A stretch of 64,000 nt of DNA from Telopea speciosissima (GCF_018873765.1 NC_057920.1:11235307-11299306); one strand, 5' to 3'; counted from the first letter of the stretch, positions 34,892 to 46,076 are shown. Numbers and translations: made by a program. The notes: generated from the letters alone by a model not told the origin.

Positions 34892-36667
34892 GGGTTTTTT
34901 ACAATTACCACCCCAAAATCTTTACTATCTACTATTACCCCCCCCCCCAAAACTTTCAAACAACTGTTACCCCCCTCTGATGAATACTAATCACTAACTG
35001 ACCCCCACCGTTACATTTCGGTAACGGTGGGGGTTAGTCGTGACAGTGTGCCGTTGTCACGAATTTTCTAGGACCAAAATACCCTTTTGGGGTGGTAATT
35101 GAAGAAAAAAAAAAACCCATCACCGTCCTTCTCCTCCTTCTCCTCCTCCTTCTTCTCCTTCTTCTCCTTCTTCTCCTTCTTCTTCTTCCTCTGCAACCCC
35201 AAAATGTGCCTGCCATCAAACCAAAATAAAAAACCTTGGATGGAATGAAACCACGCCGCGAAGTCTCTCCACCTATAAAAGGATCATCAGTAAACATCTG
35301 ATCCCGCAAGCTTCTCCTGAAAAAATTTCGAATCGTAAACCCTAAATTTGTTATGAACATAAAAATCCTAAATTACCACTGTTCTGACTGCTGCCTGAGA
35401 AGAAGAACATTTAAAATCCTCCCACCAATGAGCAAACCCTCCTTTTATTTATTTCCCCATGTATCCCTTTCTTTACTTTATGATTTCTTTGTGACACCAT
35501 GGATGGATGTACACTTGTACAGTGTTAATATCGTAAAAGAAAAAGGAAAGGGTTTTCATATTTTGTTTGTTTATTATCAATTTTTTCCTTTTGATTTCAA
35601 TTTTACTTTTTCATGAATCATTTCCCCATTTTTAGGAAGGATAATAATCTATTCAACTTAAATCAGATACCCCACCAATGTGTGCCATTTAATCTTTCAC
35701 TTTTAAATTTGAAAGCTAGAAAAAATACGTAATTAGAAAGATAAGATTATTCGATGAAAGATTCTGGGATTCGGGGAGTGAAGGAAGGGTGAAGGAAGCT
35801 TTTGTCATTCAAAGTAAAAAATGGATGATCGATGGATTTGGACTTTTGGAGCAACAGATATTCCTGTAATGGCGATATGGTGTGAAATAATTAAGGGAGG
35901 AAGATGAGACATGAAAGGGAACTTATTCTAAAATGCTGTTGGGTAGTGGATAATGCTTTCAGGTCTCCATTAATGGGTGCATCCAAAGACATTGAAAGGG
36001 ACAGAGATGAGCGAGCTAGCATATATTATGGGATTCTGCTCCTCTCTCTTTTCTCCTTTTCATGCTAATAATAGTTGGATCCATTAACGTGGTGGGTGCT
36101 TAAATTTTGCTGCTATTTCTTAATTTTGATGTCTCTCAGATTATTAATGAGTGTTTCAGGCGACATAATAACCAAGAAGGGAAAACTGGGATGAATTCCA
36201 CCAGAGAATATACAAGGAATCACTGCAAAATCAGACTCTTAAGCTTGCTTTGGAAGAACCCAGCTGAAGGAAAGGAGATTTATTCTACTCATATCCCCCT
36301 CACCAGAGAGAGAGAGAGAAAGAAGAGACTTCGCGGCATGGTTTCATTCCATCCAAGGTTTTTGATTTTGGTTTGATGGCAGCCACATTTTGGGGTTGCA
36401 GAGGAGGAAGAAGAAGAAGGAGAAGAAGGAGAAGGATGGTGATGGTTTTTTTTTTCAATTACCACCCCAAAAGGGTATTTTGGTCCTAGAAAATTTGTGA
36501 CAACGGCACACTGTCACGACTAACCCCCACCGTTACGGAAATGTAACGGTGGGGGTCAATTAGTGATTAGTATTCATCAGAGGGGGGTAACAGTTGTTTG
36601 AAAGTTTTGGGGGGGGGGGGGTAATAGTAGATAGTAAAAATTTTGGGGTGGTAATTTTAAAAAACCC
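34892..36667. mobile_element. Mutator-like non-autonomous element (MULE), 1776 bp, TIRs of about 370 bp
   Basis: The 9-bp target duplication TAAAAAAAA lies at 34883-34891 and 36668-36676. The terminal repeats begin GGGTTTTTTACAATTACCACC and end GGTGGTAATTTTAAAAAACCC. They extend inward through the GGTAACGGTGGGGGTTAGT region and the CTT/CTC-rich tract to about 35270, with the partner starting at about 36300. The interior (35270-36300) has no recognised coding sequence. An arginine-rich minus-strand ORF over the CTC/TTC tract is a low-complexity artefact. It interrupts tandem unit 1. Confidence 0.82.
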
Positions 36668-36845
36668 TAAAAAAAACCCTTTTAAATAAGGTAGATATTC
36701 ATTCTCTCTCTATCTCTTTTGCTTGCTTTTTTATTATTTTTTCAAAAAATACTTCTTTATTCTCAACGATATCTCCCCCCTCTCTCTCTATTTGAATCCA
36801 CAAAATCTCAAAACGTTTCTTGCTGTTTTTTTTTTTTAAATATAT

Positions 36846-36846
<1 letters not shown>

Positions 36847-36902
<56 letters not shown>
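36847..36902. repeat. (CT)n microsatellite
   Basis: About 27 CT units. Shorter (CT)n tracts sit at the equivalent place in the next two tandem units (near 37840 and 37920; near 38860 and 38950). Confidence 0.9.
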
Positions 36903-36903
<1 letters not shown>

Positions 36904-39339
36904 ATTCCTTAGCAAATATCGATTCCTGGCCGATCCTGTATCAGTGGGTTGGTACTGACAAGGATGAAAATGTAAAAAAAAAATCTAATTTTTGAACAAA
37001 AAAAAAGGTAAACCTAACCGATAGATCGATTTAGATCGGTATCGGCTGAGACCAATACCGATTCCTGGTTGATCTTGTATCGGTGGGTTAGTATAGACAA
37101 AGATAAAAATATATTTTAAAAAAATAACTAATTTTTTAAAAGAAAATTGGGTAACCTAACCGATGTAGTCCGATAAATACGGTCCCGATCAGTATCGATG
37201 GAGATGGAGATCGATACCGATTCCTGGCCGATCCCATATCGATGGATCGTTACGAACATCATACTATTATATAAAAGCACGTTGTGGCAAACCTTTCAGT
37301 TACCTATTCTACCCTTCATTCTTATCTAAAATTCCGTTCTTCAATTCTTAATCTTTATGTCATTCTTTCTTATAATTTCATAATTTTAGGTACCCTTAGT
37401 ATTAATTATTATTGTTTTTAATTAGTGGCAAATCTTTCATTTACCTATTGTACCCTTCAGTCTTATCTAAAATTCCATTCTTCAAATCTTAATCTTTATG
37501 CCATTCTTTCTTATAAATTCTTAATCTTAGGTACCCTTAGTATTAATTACTGTCTGTAATTAAAAATTAATTAATATTAATAATATTTATTATTATTTAA
37601 AACAAATCTCTCCAATTCTCTCCACAAAATTAGATTTACCAAAAGTAAATCGGTTAACAATTATGGAGAGAAAATCTCTCCAATTCTCTCTCATAAAATT
37701 AAGGCAATAAAAAAAAACTCTTACTTAAGTAAGGTAGATATTCATTCTCTCTCTATCTCTTTTACTTGTTATTTTTTTTATTTTTTTTTTCAAAAAATAC
37801 TTCTTTATTCTCAACGATATCTCCCCTCTCTCTCTCTCTCTCTATTTGAATCCACAAAATCTCAAAACGTTTCTTGCTGTTTTTTTTTTTAAATATATTC
37901 TTTTATTCTCAATGATCTCTCTCTCTCTCTCCAATTCCTTAGCAAATGCCGATATCGATTCCTGGCCGATCCTGTAGTAGTGGGTTGGTACTGACAAGGG
38001 AGAAAATGTAAAAAAAAATCTAATTTTTGAATAAAAAAAAAGGTAAACCTAACCGATAGATCGATTTAGATCGGTATCGGCTGAGACCAATACCGATTCC
38101 TGGTCGTTCTTGTATCGGTGGGTTAGTATAGACAAAGATAAAAATATATTTTAAAAAAAAAAAGTAAATTTTTAAAAGAAAATAAGGTAACCTAACCGAT
38201 GCAGTCCGATAAATACGATCCCTGATCGGTATCGATGGAGATGGAGATCGATACCGATTCCTGGTCGACCCCTTATCGGTGGATTGATACAGACATCATA
38301 CTATTATTTAAAAGCACGTTGTAGCTAATCTTTCAGTTACCTATTCTACTCTTCATTCTTATCTAAAATTCCATTCTTCAATTCTTAATCTTTATGTTAT
38401 TCTTTCTTATAAGTTCATAATCTTAATTCTTAGGTACCCTTAGTATTGATTGTTATTGTTTTTAATTAGTGGCAAATCTTTCATTTACCTATTGTACCCT
38501 TCAGTCTTATCTAAAATTCTATTATTCAAATCTTAATCTTTATGTCATTCTTTCATATAAATTCTTAATCTTAGGTACCCTTAGTATTAATTACTGTTTG
38601 TAATTAAAATTAATAATATTTATTATTATTTAAATCAAATCTCTCCAATTCTCTCCACAAAATTAGATTTATCAAAAGTAAATCGGTTAACAATTATGGA
38701 GTGAAAATCTCTCCAATTCTCTCTCATAAAATTAAGGCAATAAAAAAAAACCCTTAATTAAATAAGGTAGATATTCATTCTTTCTCTATCTCTTTTGCTT
38801 GCTGTTTTTTTAATTTTTTTTCAAAAATTACTTCTTTATTCTCAACGATATCTCTCCTCTCTCTCTCTCTCTCTCTCTATTTGAATCCACAAAATCTCAA
38901 AATGTTTTTTGCTGTTGTTTTTTTTAAATATCTTTTTTTATTCTCAATGATCTCTCTCTCTCTCTCTCTCTCTCCAATTCCTTAGTAAATACCGATATCG
39001 ATTCCTAGCCGATCCCGTATCCGTGGGTTGGTACTGACAAGGGTGAAAATGTAAAAAAAAAATCTAATTTTTGAACAAAAAGAAAGGTAAACCTAACCGA
39101 TAAATCGATTTAGATCGGTATCGGCTGAGACCAATACCGATTCCTGGTCGATCTTGTATCGGTGGGTCAGTATAGACAAAGGTAAAAATATATTTTTTTT
39201 AAAAAAATCAACTTTTTAAAAGAAAATAAGGTAACCTAACCGATGCAGTCCAATAAATACGGTCCCCGATCGGTATCGGTGGAGATGGAGATAGATACCG
39301 ATTCCTGGCTGATCCCGTATCGGTGGATCGATACGGACA

Positions 39340-40265
39340 ATAAAAAAAAATGTAAAAAAAAAATCTAATATATTTTTTTAAAGAAAACAGGGGTAAACCT
39401 AACCGATCCCGACAAACACGGATCGGTCTGCATCGATTAGATTACCCTATTTTCTTCCCAAAAAATTATTATTTTTTAAATATTTTAACCCTTGTCCGTA
39501 CTAATCCATCGATATGGGATTGGCCAGGAATCGGTATCGGTCTCAGTAGATACCGATCCGTGCCGGTCGGGATCGGTTAGGTTTACCCAGATTTTTTTTT
39601 AAAATTACATTTTTACCCTTGTTCATACCGATCTACCAATACAAGATCGACTAGGAATTGATTTCGATCTCCATCTCCACCGATACCGATCCGGAACGAT
39701 ATGTATTGGATTGCATCGGTTAGGTTACCCTATTTTCTTCAAAAAAAAAATACTTTTTTTTTAAATATATTTATGCCATTGTTTGTACTAACCCATAGAT
39801 ACGGAATCGGTCAAGATTTGGTATTGGTCTCAGTCGATACCAATCCAAATCGATCTGTCGGTTAGGTTTACACTTTTTTGTTCAAAAATTAGATTTTATT
39901 TGTACATTTTTACTAGAACGATTTAGATCGGTATCGGCTAAAACCAATATCGATTCTTGGTTGATCTTGTATCAATGGGTCAGTATAGACAAAGGTAAAA
40001 ATATATTTAAAAAACAAACTAATTTTTTGGAAGAAAATAGGGTAACTTAACCGATGCAGTCCGATAAATACGGTCTCCGATTGGTATCGGTGGAGATGGA
40101 GATCGATACCAATTCTTGACCGATCCCGTATCAATACGGACAATGTAAAAAAAAAAAATCTATTTAAAAAAAAAAAGAAAACAGGGGTAAACCTAATCGA
40201 TCCCGGCCAACACGGATCGGTCTGCATCGGTTATATTACCCTATTTTATTCTAAAAAAATTATTA
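39340..40265. repeat. CCGATnnnTATCGG-rich repeats in both orientations
   Basis: Modules such as GGTAAACCTAACCGAT, GATCGGTATCGG and GATTCCTGGCCGATCCC recur forward at 39340-39450 and 39910-40240 and inverted at 39480-39880. This is an inverted continuation of the CCGAT half of the tandem unit. From about 39829 on it is shared with block b/c upstream DNA (57109 on). Confidence 0.65.
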
Positions 40266-41017
40266 TTTTTTAAATATTTTTATCCAAAACGTTTTTAACT
40301 CAAAACGTTGGGTTACATGCCCTTTATAAAATAAAATTCCTAATCCTATTGTAAAACTCAAATCATAACTAGACTCTAACTCTATCAACGATTTAAAAAA
40401 AATTGGATTCTTACATTCCAACGATTCTAATAACATGAATAAAATAAGAAAAATTAGAAAGAATCCCTAGTTTATCATCTTCTAATTGCATGAGATAGTA
40501 ATCTGGAATTTCGGCGCTGTCTAAGACAGATCTCTCGGATTCCATGGTGTTCCCTACAAGGATACCTGCAACTCATGTTTCCCAAACGAAATTAACTTGA
40601 TGGGCTGCCATGGCCATCCAGCCAGCAAGGAGCAGCGTGTTCATCCGCTGCAGCTCTCTCCCATTTATTCCTGGATCAAACCCATCTCCCAAAACCAACG
40701 TTACATTGTCATCTTCCTCCGTTCATCTCTTTCTTCTCTGGCAATCTGTGAGGCAGCGGCTCATCTTCTCTCCTGCGATCAATTGTTCGTTGCAACCTCC
40801 CTTTCTAATTATTGGTGCTTATATGGACATGGATGGTCGACCTTCCGTCATGGGAGGAGGATCAGTGAGAGAGAGAGAAGGAAGACCTGAAACATCGGGA
40901 AAACCTGACTAAAAAAGAGGGCATTAGTTGCAGAGCCCACAATATAACATGCCCATCTCCGGACCTTCTTCATTGTGCCCTATAAGCAGCCTTTGGCCTT
41001 TATCTCCAATAAAGAAG
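40266..41017 (+). promoter_or_regulatory. 5' flank of LRX-b, near-identical to that of LRX-c
   Basis: Together with 39829-40265 it aligns with 57109-58306. Only the last ~190 bp (from ATGGACATGGATGG at 40823) is shared with LRX-a. The TATA-like ACAATATAACATG at 40940-40952 and CCTATAAGCAGCC near 40978 are conserved in all copies. A short ATG-initiated frame at 40823 is not conserved in LRX-a. Confidence 0.5.
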
Positions 41018-43264
41018 ATGGTGTTGCCTAGCTTCCCATCCAAAAAGCAGGCCTCAGGCTACTTATTACTTTTCCTCGCCTTTTCTTCTTCTTTCTTCAT
41101 TCCCTCTTCCTTAGCTTTAACCAATGCACAGGCTTCCTGGATTGCCCGTCGCCAGCTCTTAACCCTCCGTGAGGGCGGTCATCTACCTGAAAATTATGAG
41201 TTTGAGGTTGATCTCAAGATTACCTTCGCCAACGATAGGCTTCGTAGGGCCTACATTGCTCTCCAAGCCTGGAAGAAGTCCATATTTTCCGACCCCCAAA
41301 ATATCACTGGCAATTGGGTTGGTGCTGATGTCTGCGCCTACAATGGCGTTTTCTGCGCCCCAGCCCTTGATGACCCATCGATTAATGTCGTGGCCGGTGT
41401 CGACCTCAATAATGCTGACATCGCCGGGTACCTGCCCCCCGAGCTTGGTCTCTTAACCGATCTGGCTCTCCTCCACATTAACTCAAACAGGTTTTGTGGG
41501 ATCGTTCCACCAAGCTTCGGTAAGCTGCCATCTCTCTACGAGCTGGACATTAGCAATAACCGCTTTGTTGGGGGTTTCCCTAAAGAGACGCTCTCCATCC
41601 CTGGTCTCAAGTATTTAGATATCCGTTTCAATGACTTCGAAGGAGAACTCCCATCGGAGCTGTTTGAGAAGGATTTGGACGCAATTTTCGTGAACAACAA
41701 CAGATTCAGTGGTAAAATCCCTGATTCTCTGGGTAATACCCATGCTTCTGTTGTGGTGTTCGCCAACAACAAGTTCAGCGGTTGCATTCCAGGAAGCATA
41801 ACAAAGATGGGTTCATTGGAAGAGATTATCTTCATGAATAACAATCTGTCTGGTTGCGTTCCTCCAGAATTTGGGCTTTTAGGAAACGTTACAGTTCTCG
41901 ATTTGGCAGGGAATAACTTGGTTGGTTCTTTGCCAATCAGTTTCTCTGGGTTGAAGAATGTGCAGTTGTTGGATATTTCTGGTAACAAATTGACTGGATT
42001 TGTGCCTCAGAACTTGTGCCAATTACCTAAATTGCAGAATTTCACATTCTCTTACAATTACTTCAAGGGTGAGGCACCTGAGTGTTTAGCAACAAAGGAA
42101 TCAGAGTTGGTGTTGGACGATACCAACAATTGCTTGGCTGATAGGCCGGAACAGAAGACAGCAAGCGAATGTTTGCCTGTGGTGAGCAGACCAGTGGATT
42201 GCACCAAGTTGAAGTGTGGAAATCCAGCAACACCATCTCCAAAGCCAACACCACCCACCCCAAAACCACAACCACCACCTACACCAGTCTCAACTCCACC
42301 ACCAGTTGTGACACCTACACCTCCTACACCAGTCTCAATTCCACCAGTTGTGGCTCCTACACCAGAACCTGAAGCACCAACTCCAGTGTCCTCCCCTCCA
42401 CCACCAGCACCAGTCCAATCCTCACCACCACCGGTGAACTCTCCTCCACCACTTGTCGTCCACTCCCCACCACCACCAGTCGTCCACTCCCCACCACCAC
42501 CAGTGGTGCACTCTCCTCCACCACCGGTCATCCACTCCCCACCACCACCAGTTGTCCACTCTCCTCCACCACCAGTCGTCCACTCCCCTCCACCACCACC
42601 ACCAGTGGTGCACTCTCCTCCACCACCAGTTGTCCACTCCCCTCCACCACCACCACCAGTGGTGCACTCTCCTCCACCACCAGTCGTCCACTCCCCACCG
42701 CCACCAGTCATCCACTCTCCTCCACCACCAGTGGTGCACTCTCCTCCACTACCAGTCGTCTACTCCCCACCACCACCAGTGGTTCAGTCCCCACCACCAC
42801 CAGTCGTCTACTCCCCACCACCACCAGTCGTCCCTTCTCCACCACCACCAGTCATCCACTCTCCACCACCACCAGTGAACTCTCCCCCACCACCAGTCGT
42901 CCACTCCCCACTACCCACACCAGTCAAGTCTCCACCACCACCAGTGCAGTCCCCTCCACCACCTGCACCAGTCTCCTCTCCACCACCCCCAGTGGTGTTA
43001 CCCCCACCACCCACACCAATCTCCTCTCCACCACCACCAGAGGTATCCCCACCATCACCCACACCAGTCTCCTCTCCACCACCACCAGAGGTATCCCCAC
43101 CACCACCCACACCAGTCTCCTCTCCACCACCACCAGAGGTATCCCCACCACCACCGGCTCCAGTCTCTTCTCCACCACCAGCTCCAGCTGACGATTTCAT
43201 TTTGCCACCAAATCTCGGGTTCCAATACTCATCACCACCTCCACCAATCTTCCCAGGGTACTGA
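41018..43264 (+). CDS. LRX: Leucine-rich repeat extensin (LRX-b), single exon, 748 aa
   Basis: It has the same architecture as LRX-a: signal peptide ([20 protein letters not shown]), N-terminal domain with [18 protein letters not shown], LRRs at about 125-355, a hinge ([13 protein letters not shown]), then a shorter extensin domain rich in [16 protein letters not shown] and the same [14 protein letters not shown] tail. The start is [10 protein letters not shown]. The coding sequence is close to LRX-c; for example [13 protein letters not shown] repeats near the C-terminus occur in b and c but not in a. The immediate 3' flank is a-like (see findings). No frame defects are seen, so it is probably functional. 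By family it is a cell-wall RALF-binding regulator of wall integrity and expansion; function is inferred. Confidence 0.95.
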   Translation: MVLPSFPSKKQASGYLLLFLAFSSSFFIPSSLALTNAQASWIARRQLLTLREGGHLPENYEFEVDLKITFANDRLRRAYIALQAWKKSIFSDPQNITGNWVGADVCAYNGVFCAPALDDPSINVVAGVDLNNADIAGYLPPELGLLTDLALLHINSNRFCGIVPPSFGKLPSLYELDISNNRFVGGFPKETLSIPGLKYLDIRFNDFEGELPSELFEKDLDAIFVNNNRFSGKIPDSLGNTHASVVVFANNKFSGCIPGSITKMGSLEEIIFMNNNLSGCVPPEFGLLGNVTVLDLAGNNLVGSLPISFSGLKNVQLLDISGNKLTGFVPQNLCQLPKLQNFTFSYNYFKGEAPECLATKESELVLDDTNNCLADRPEQKTASECLPVVSRPVDCTKLKCGNPATPSPKPTPPTPKPQPPPTPVSTPPPVVTPTPPTPVSIPPVVAPTPEPEAPTPVSSPPPPAPVQSSPPPVNSPPPLVVHSPPPPVVHSPPPPVVHSPPPPVIHSPPPPVVHSPPPPVVHSPPPPPPVVHSPPPPVVHSPPPPPPVVHSPPPPVVHSPPPPVIHSPPPPVVHSPPLPVVYSPPPPVVQSPPPPVVYSPPPPVVPSPPPPVIHSPPPPVNSPPPPVVHSPLPTPVKSPPPPVQSPPPPAPVSSPPPPVVLPPPPTPISSPPPPEVSPPSPTPVSSPPPPEVSPPPPTPVSSPPPPEVSPPPPAPVSSPPPAPADDFILPPNLGFQYSSPPPPIFPGY

Positions 43265-43665
43265 TCGACTAGTAGCACCTCTGTAATATTTATTCTTTTT
43301 CATTCGTTTAAAACCCATGCTCCGGACAATGTAACCAATTAATTTTCTTCATTGTTTCATTCAAGAGAAGCATTTGTTACTCTCTTTTTTATATAATATA
43401 AAAGGGCACATTTGGCGGGAATATCCATGTAATTCTGAGAAATACATTTTTCATAAACCAAAAATAAAATAAAAATCCATTTCCAATCCTCATTATTGTT
43501 TCCATTTTTCAATTTACATAGGTACGTGCATGCGTGCATGAATAGTGAATGAATCCATACTACGTGTGAGATAGAGTGAATCCAAACTCTTAGAAGTGAA
43601 TGAAATTGCTGGACAATCAAGGAAATGGAATCTTAAAGGGTATTTTAGAAAAGACAAAAACTTAG
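43265..43665. other. 3' flank of LRX-b, containing the crossover junction
   Basis: The first ~40-60 bp (TGATCGACTAGTAGC, CTCTGTAAT) agree with LRX-c. From about 43340 (CATTCAAGAG, then TTTGGCGGGAATATCC) the sequence agrees with LRX-a and differs from LRX-c. Confidence 0.75.
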
Positions 43666-43670
43666 GAGGT

Positions 43671-44979
43671 TGTAAGTACAGTGGTCCCTCGGGACGAGGG
43701 TTTCCTCAGCCCTTATGGCATATGGCGACATAGGGTTTTGGGAGATGTATGTGTGTGTGTATATGGATATGGATAATATTGTCAATGTATAATATTGATA
43801 AATAGGGGATTGGGATCATGCATTAAAATATGCTAATATAATGTGAAGTCACCACCTAGGGTTAGGGCCTAGGACCCATTAAGTGTAGCCCTACCCGTTG
43901 TGAGCGGAATCGGGCTACGTGACTCCATATGGTCCGACCAAAGGTTCGGGTAAGGGGTCAGGTTACGAGTGTGGGAAGGTGTTAGGCACCCACCTCGCTT
44001 GGTCGAAACTGGTCTCTCTGTGTTAGATGCTACATAAGGACGAATGTTCTCTCTCTTTTATTACGGGGATGGGGGATATTATGAACTACATTTAGTTGCT
44101 ATGAATTGAACTAAAACATAATAAACTACATTACATATATGAAAAATACGGACTAAAACGATGAAATATGAAAGGACTACATTGAATCAACAAAAATACA
44201 GTAATTATACCTGTATGGTTGTATTCCCCTGGCTCAGGGGAGATAGACGAATGGACTGACGCTGATTCTTTCTCGGCAGAGTAACGACTCTTTCAAGTGA
44301 TTTGGAGAGGAGTAAATAGACAGAATAATGTCTGTAATAAAGGAGTTTTGATGGTTATCCGTGCACAGATGGGATAACAATGCCAAAGAGCAAAAGCGCT
44401 TTATACTCAGAGGGACAATCGAAGGATCTGTCCGCCACAAGAAAACTTCAAGCACTCACACTCTCATGAGAGAAGGAGGAGAAATGAGGGTGAAAAGGGA
44501 GGAAAAGAGGCTAGGAATCACTTGGGGAGGGTCTCTCCACCCAATCTTCCTTGGCAAATGTGGGAGGGGACCCTCCTATTTATAGGGAGGGACCCCTTCT
44601 CTCTCCTGGCCGAATAAGTCCTCCACGGCGCCGTGGGGGACTTTTCCACGGCACCGTGGGTGATGTCAGCAGGCTGAGGTCACACCCCCTCATGGCGCCG
44701 TGGAAATCCGGTACACATCCCCATGGTGCCGTGGGAAGGCACCCACGATGCCGTGGGAAGGCGTCCACAGCGCCGTGGGAAGATTCCATGGCGCCGTTTG
44801 AGCTCAGTGCCATTTTTCCTTTTTTTGGGGCTTAAAATGGGTCATTTTGTGTTCAGCATGGTTCTTGGTCTTATGGGTCAGGTATCTTGGGTCTAAAAAG
44901 AAGGAGAGTGCGTCGTCCATCGTCCATGTCCCATTGTCATCATCGCCAATTAGGGGATGACAAAAAATCAATGTCTACA
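43671..44979. mobile_element. Solo LTR, 1309 bp, in the 3' flank of LRX-b
   Basis: It starts TGTAAGTACAGTGG and ends AATGTCTACA (TG...CA). The 5-bp duplication GAGGT lies at 43666-43670 and 44980-44984. LRX-a (21463-21480) and LRX-c (61010-61030) have the uninterrupted AGGAGGTATTTATG. There is no internal retroviral-type coding sequence or primer-binding site. A TATA-like CTATTTATAGG sits at about 44576. Confidence 0.88.
44623..44799. repeat. Seven copies of a CCACGGCGCCGTGG-type palindrome in the solo LTR
   Basis: Variants CCACGGCGCCGTGG, CCACGGCACCGTGG, TCATGGCGCCGTGG, CCATGGTGCCGTGG, CCACGATGCCGTGG, CCACAGCGCCGTGG and CCATGGCGCCGTTT occur at irregular 22-60 bp spacing. They lie downstream of the TATA-like sequence. 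Confidence 0.8.
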
Positions 44980-44984
44980 GAGGT

Positions 44985-45784
44985 ATTTATGAACCCAAAG
45001 AAGAAGTGAATTATTCCATTTTCTTAGCTACTAGCCTTCTAGCAGGAACATTACTGCTACAAGTGTAGCAGCAAATTTTTTTTTTTCCAAAATTGTCACT
45101 AATTTTTATTGATAAAATATTTAACTAAGAAAATTAAATAACGGGATCCAATTAAATAAATTTAACCTTTTCACATAGTATTCTTTTGAAGTATTGGAAG
45201 GCTACCAAATTAAATGTCACAGATTTCTGGTGATAATTTTTAGAAGGGAATGCTAACAGGACGAAATTTTGTTGCTACCCAATTAACAGTGAAAGAAATG
45301 AAATCTAAAAGGGTATTTTGAAAAATACAAAAACTTAGGAGGGTATTTGTGAACCCAAAAGGGAAGTGAATTATTTCATTTCTTTAGTCTGAGTAGCAAC
45401 AAAAATTTTTCCAACTCAATACTTTTTGATAAGAAGTGTTTCAAATACAACTTTCCTTTATGGAAGATTGCTTGCCTAAAAACCTTATTTGGTATAAAAA
45501 GTTGAGGCAAAAGGTTTCATGTACGCAATGTATGATGCATGGTCCCTTTTTTATGCACCCTTCTTTTTTATGCACCCTTATCTTGTATGATGCAATCTCA
45601 AAGATAAGGGTATATATTTTGTATATATATATATATATATATTTAAAAGGAAAAGGGTTTCTTGGAGGAACTGTTGCCACAGCCCTATGTTTCTAACCAC
45701 ATGTGGGCAGATGATTTGATATTTTTTTATCATTTAATAATCAACGAACCTATTGTAAAGAAAATGCAAGTAATATTTCAACCA
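44985..45784. other. Block D continuation after LRX-b
   Basis: It aligns with 21468-22252. It includes an (AT)n tract near 45620 and a short frame (EELLPQPYVSNHMWADDLI) that also exists in block a but is stopped in block c, so it is not treated as a gene. Confidence 0.65.
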
Positions 45785-45795
45785 TATATAACTCA

Positions 45796-45982
45796 ATTTG
45801 GATCCTCTACTGCCGAGTTGCCCAGCAGGACCGTGTTGCCCAGACACGGTATTACGTGCAATATCTGCCTTACCCTTGCCCAAACGCCTTGCCTGAGTGG
45901 GGGTAAGGCGGTCATTGTGCGCAACACCATGTCTGGGCAGCACGGTCCTGCCGAGCAGCTTGGCAGTAGAGGATCTGGATCT
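45796..45982. mobile_element. MITE, 187 bp (block b copy of 22264-22450)
   Basis: The same site and the same 11-bp TATATAACTCA duplication (45785-45795, 45983-45993) are seen. The inner arms CAGGACCGTGTTGCCCAGAC and the complement are conserved. Confidence 0.8.
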
Positions 45983-46076
45983 TATATAACTCATCATGTA
46001 TGAGGTTTTTTTCCTTGTTATTTCAATAGTTCTTATCACCAAACAAGCCCACACTTTCAAATAGACAAACAGATAC

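Larger units (their letters stand above)
33361..39338. repeat. Tandem array of three ~1.04-kb units upstream of LRX-b
   Basis: The units start ATACTATTAT(A/T)(T/A)AAAAGCACG at 33361, 37261 and 38298. Unit 2 is 1037 bp and unit 3 about 1041 bp. Unit 1 is 1039 bp once the LINE and MULE insertions and their duplications are subtracted. Each unit has an AT-rich half (GTTACCTATTCTACCCTTCA..., AGGTACCCTTAGTATTA twice), a (CT)n microsatellite, then CCGAT/TATCGG-rich sequence. Block b retains one partial unit (55860-56490). No coding function is seen. Confidence 0.85.

Noticed and set aside
35034..35360. Minus-strand ORF with a run of ~20 arginines
   Set aside because: It is a translation of the TTC/CTC microsatellite in the MULE terminal repeat.
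36847..36958. Leu/Ser-repeat ORF
   Set aside because: It is the (CT)n microsatellite in frame.
33361..39338. Regular repeats considered as a CRISPR-like or satellite array
   Set aside because: The units are ~1 kb with no spacer structure, the genome is eukaryotic, and there are only three units, so it is a small tandem duplication.
40823..40912. Possible upstream ORF (MDMDGRPSVMGGGSVRE) before LRX-b and LRX-c
   Set aside because: The reading frame is shifted by indels in LRX-a, so there is no sign of peptide conservation.
41018..43264. LRX-b as a gene-conversion product rather than a crossover product
   Set aside because: Conversion would not also duplicate the spacer and the c-type 5' flank between a and b. 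It is kept only as an explanation for the mixed bases at 43.30-43.34 kb.
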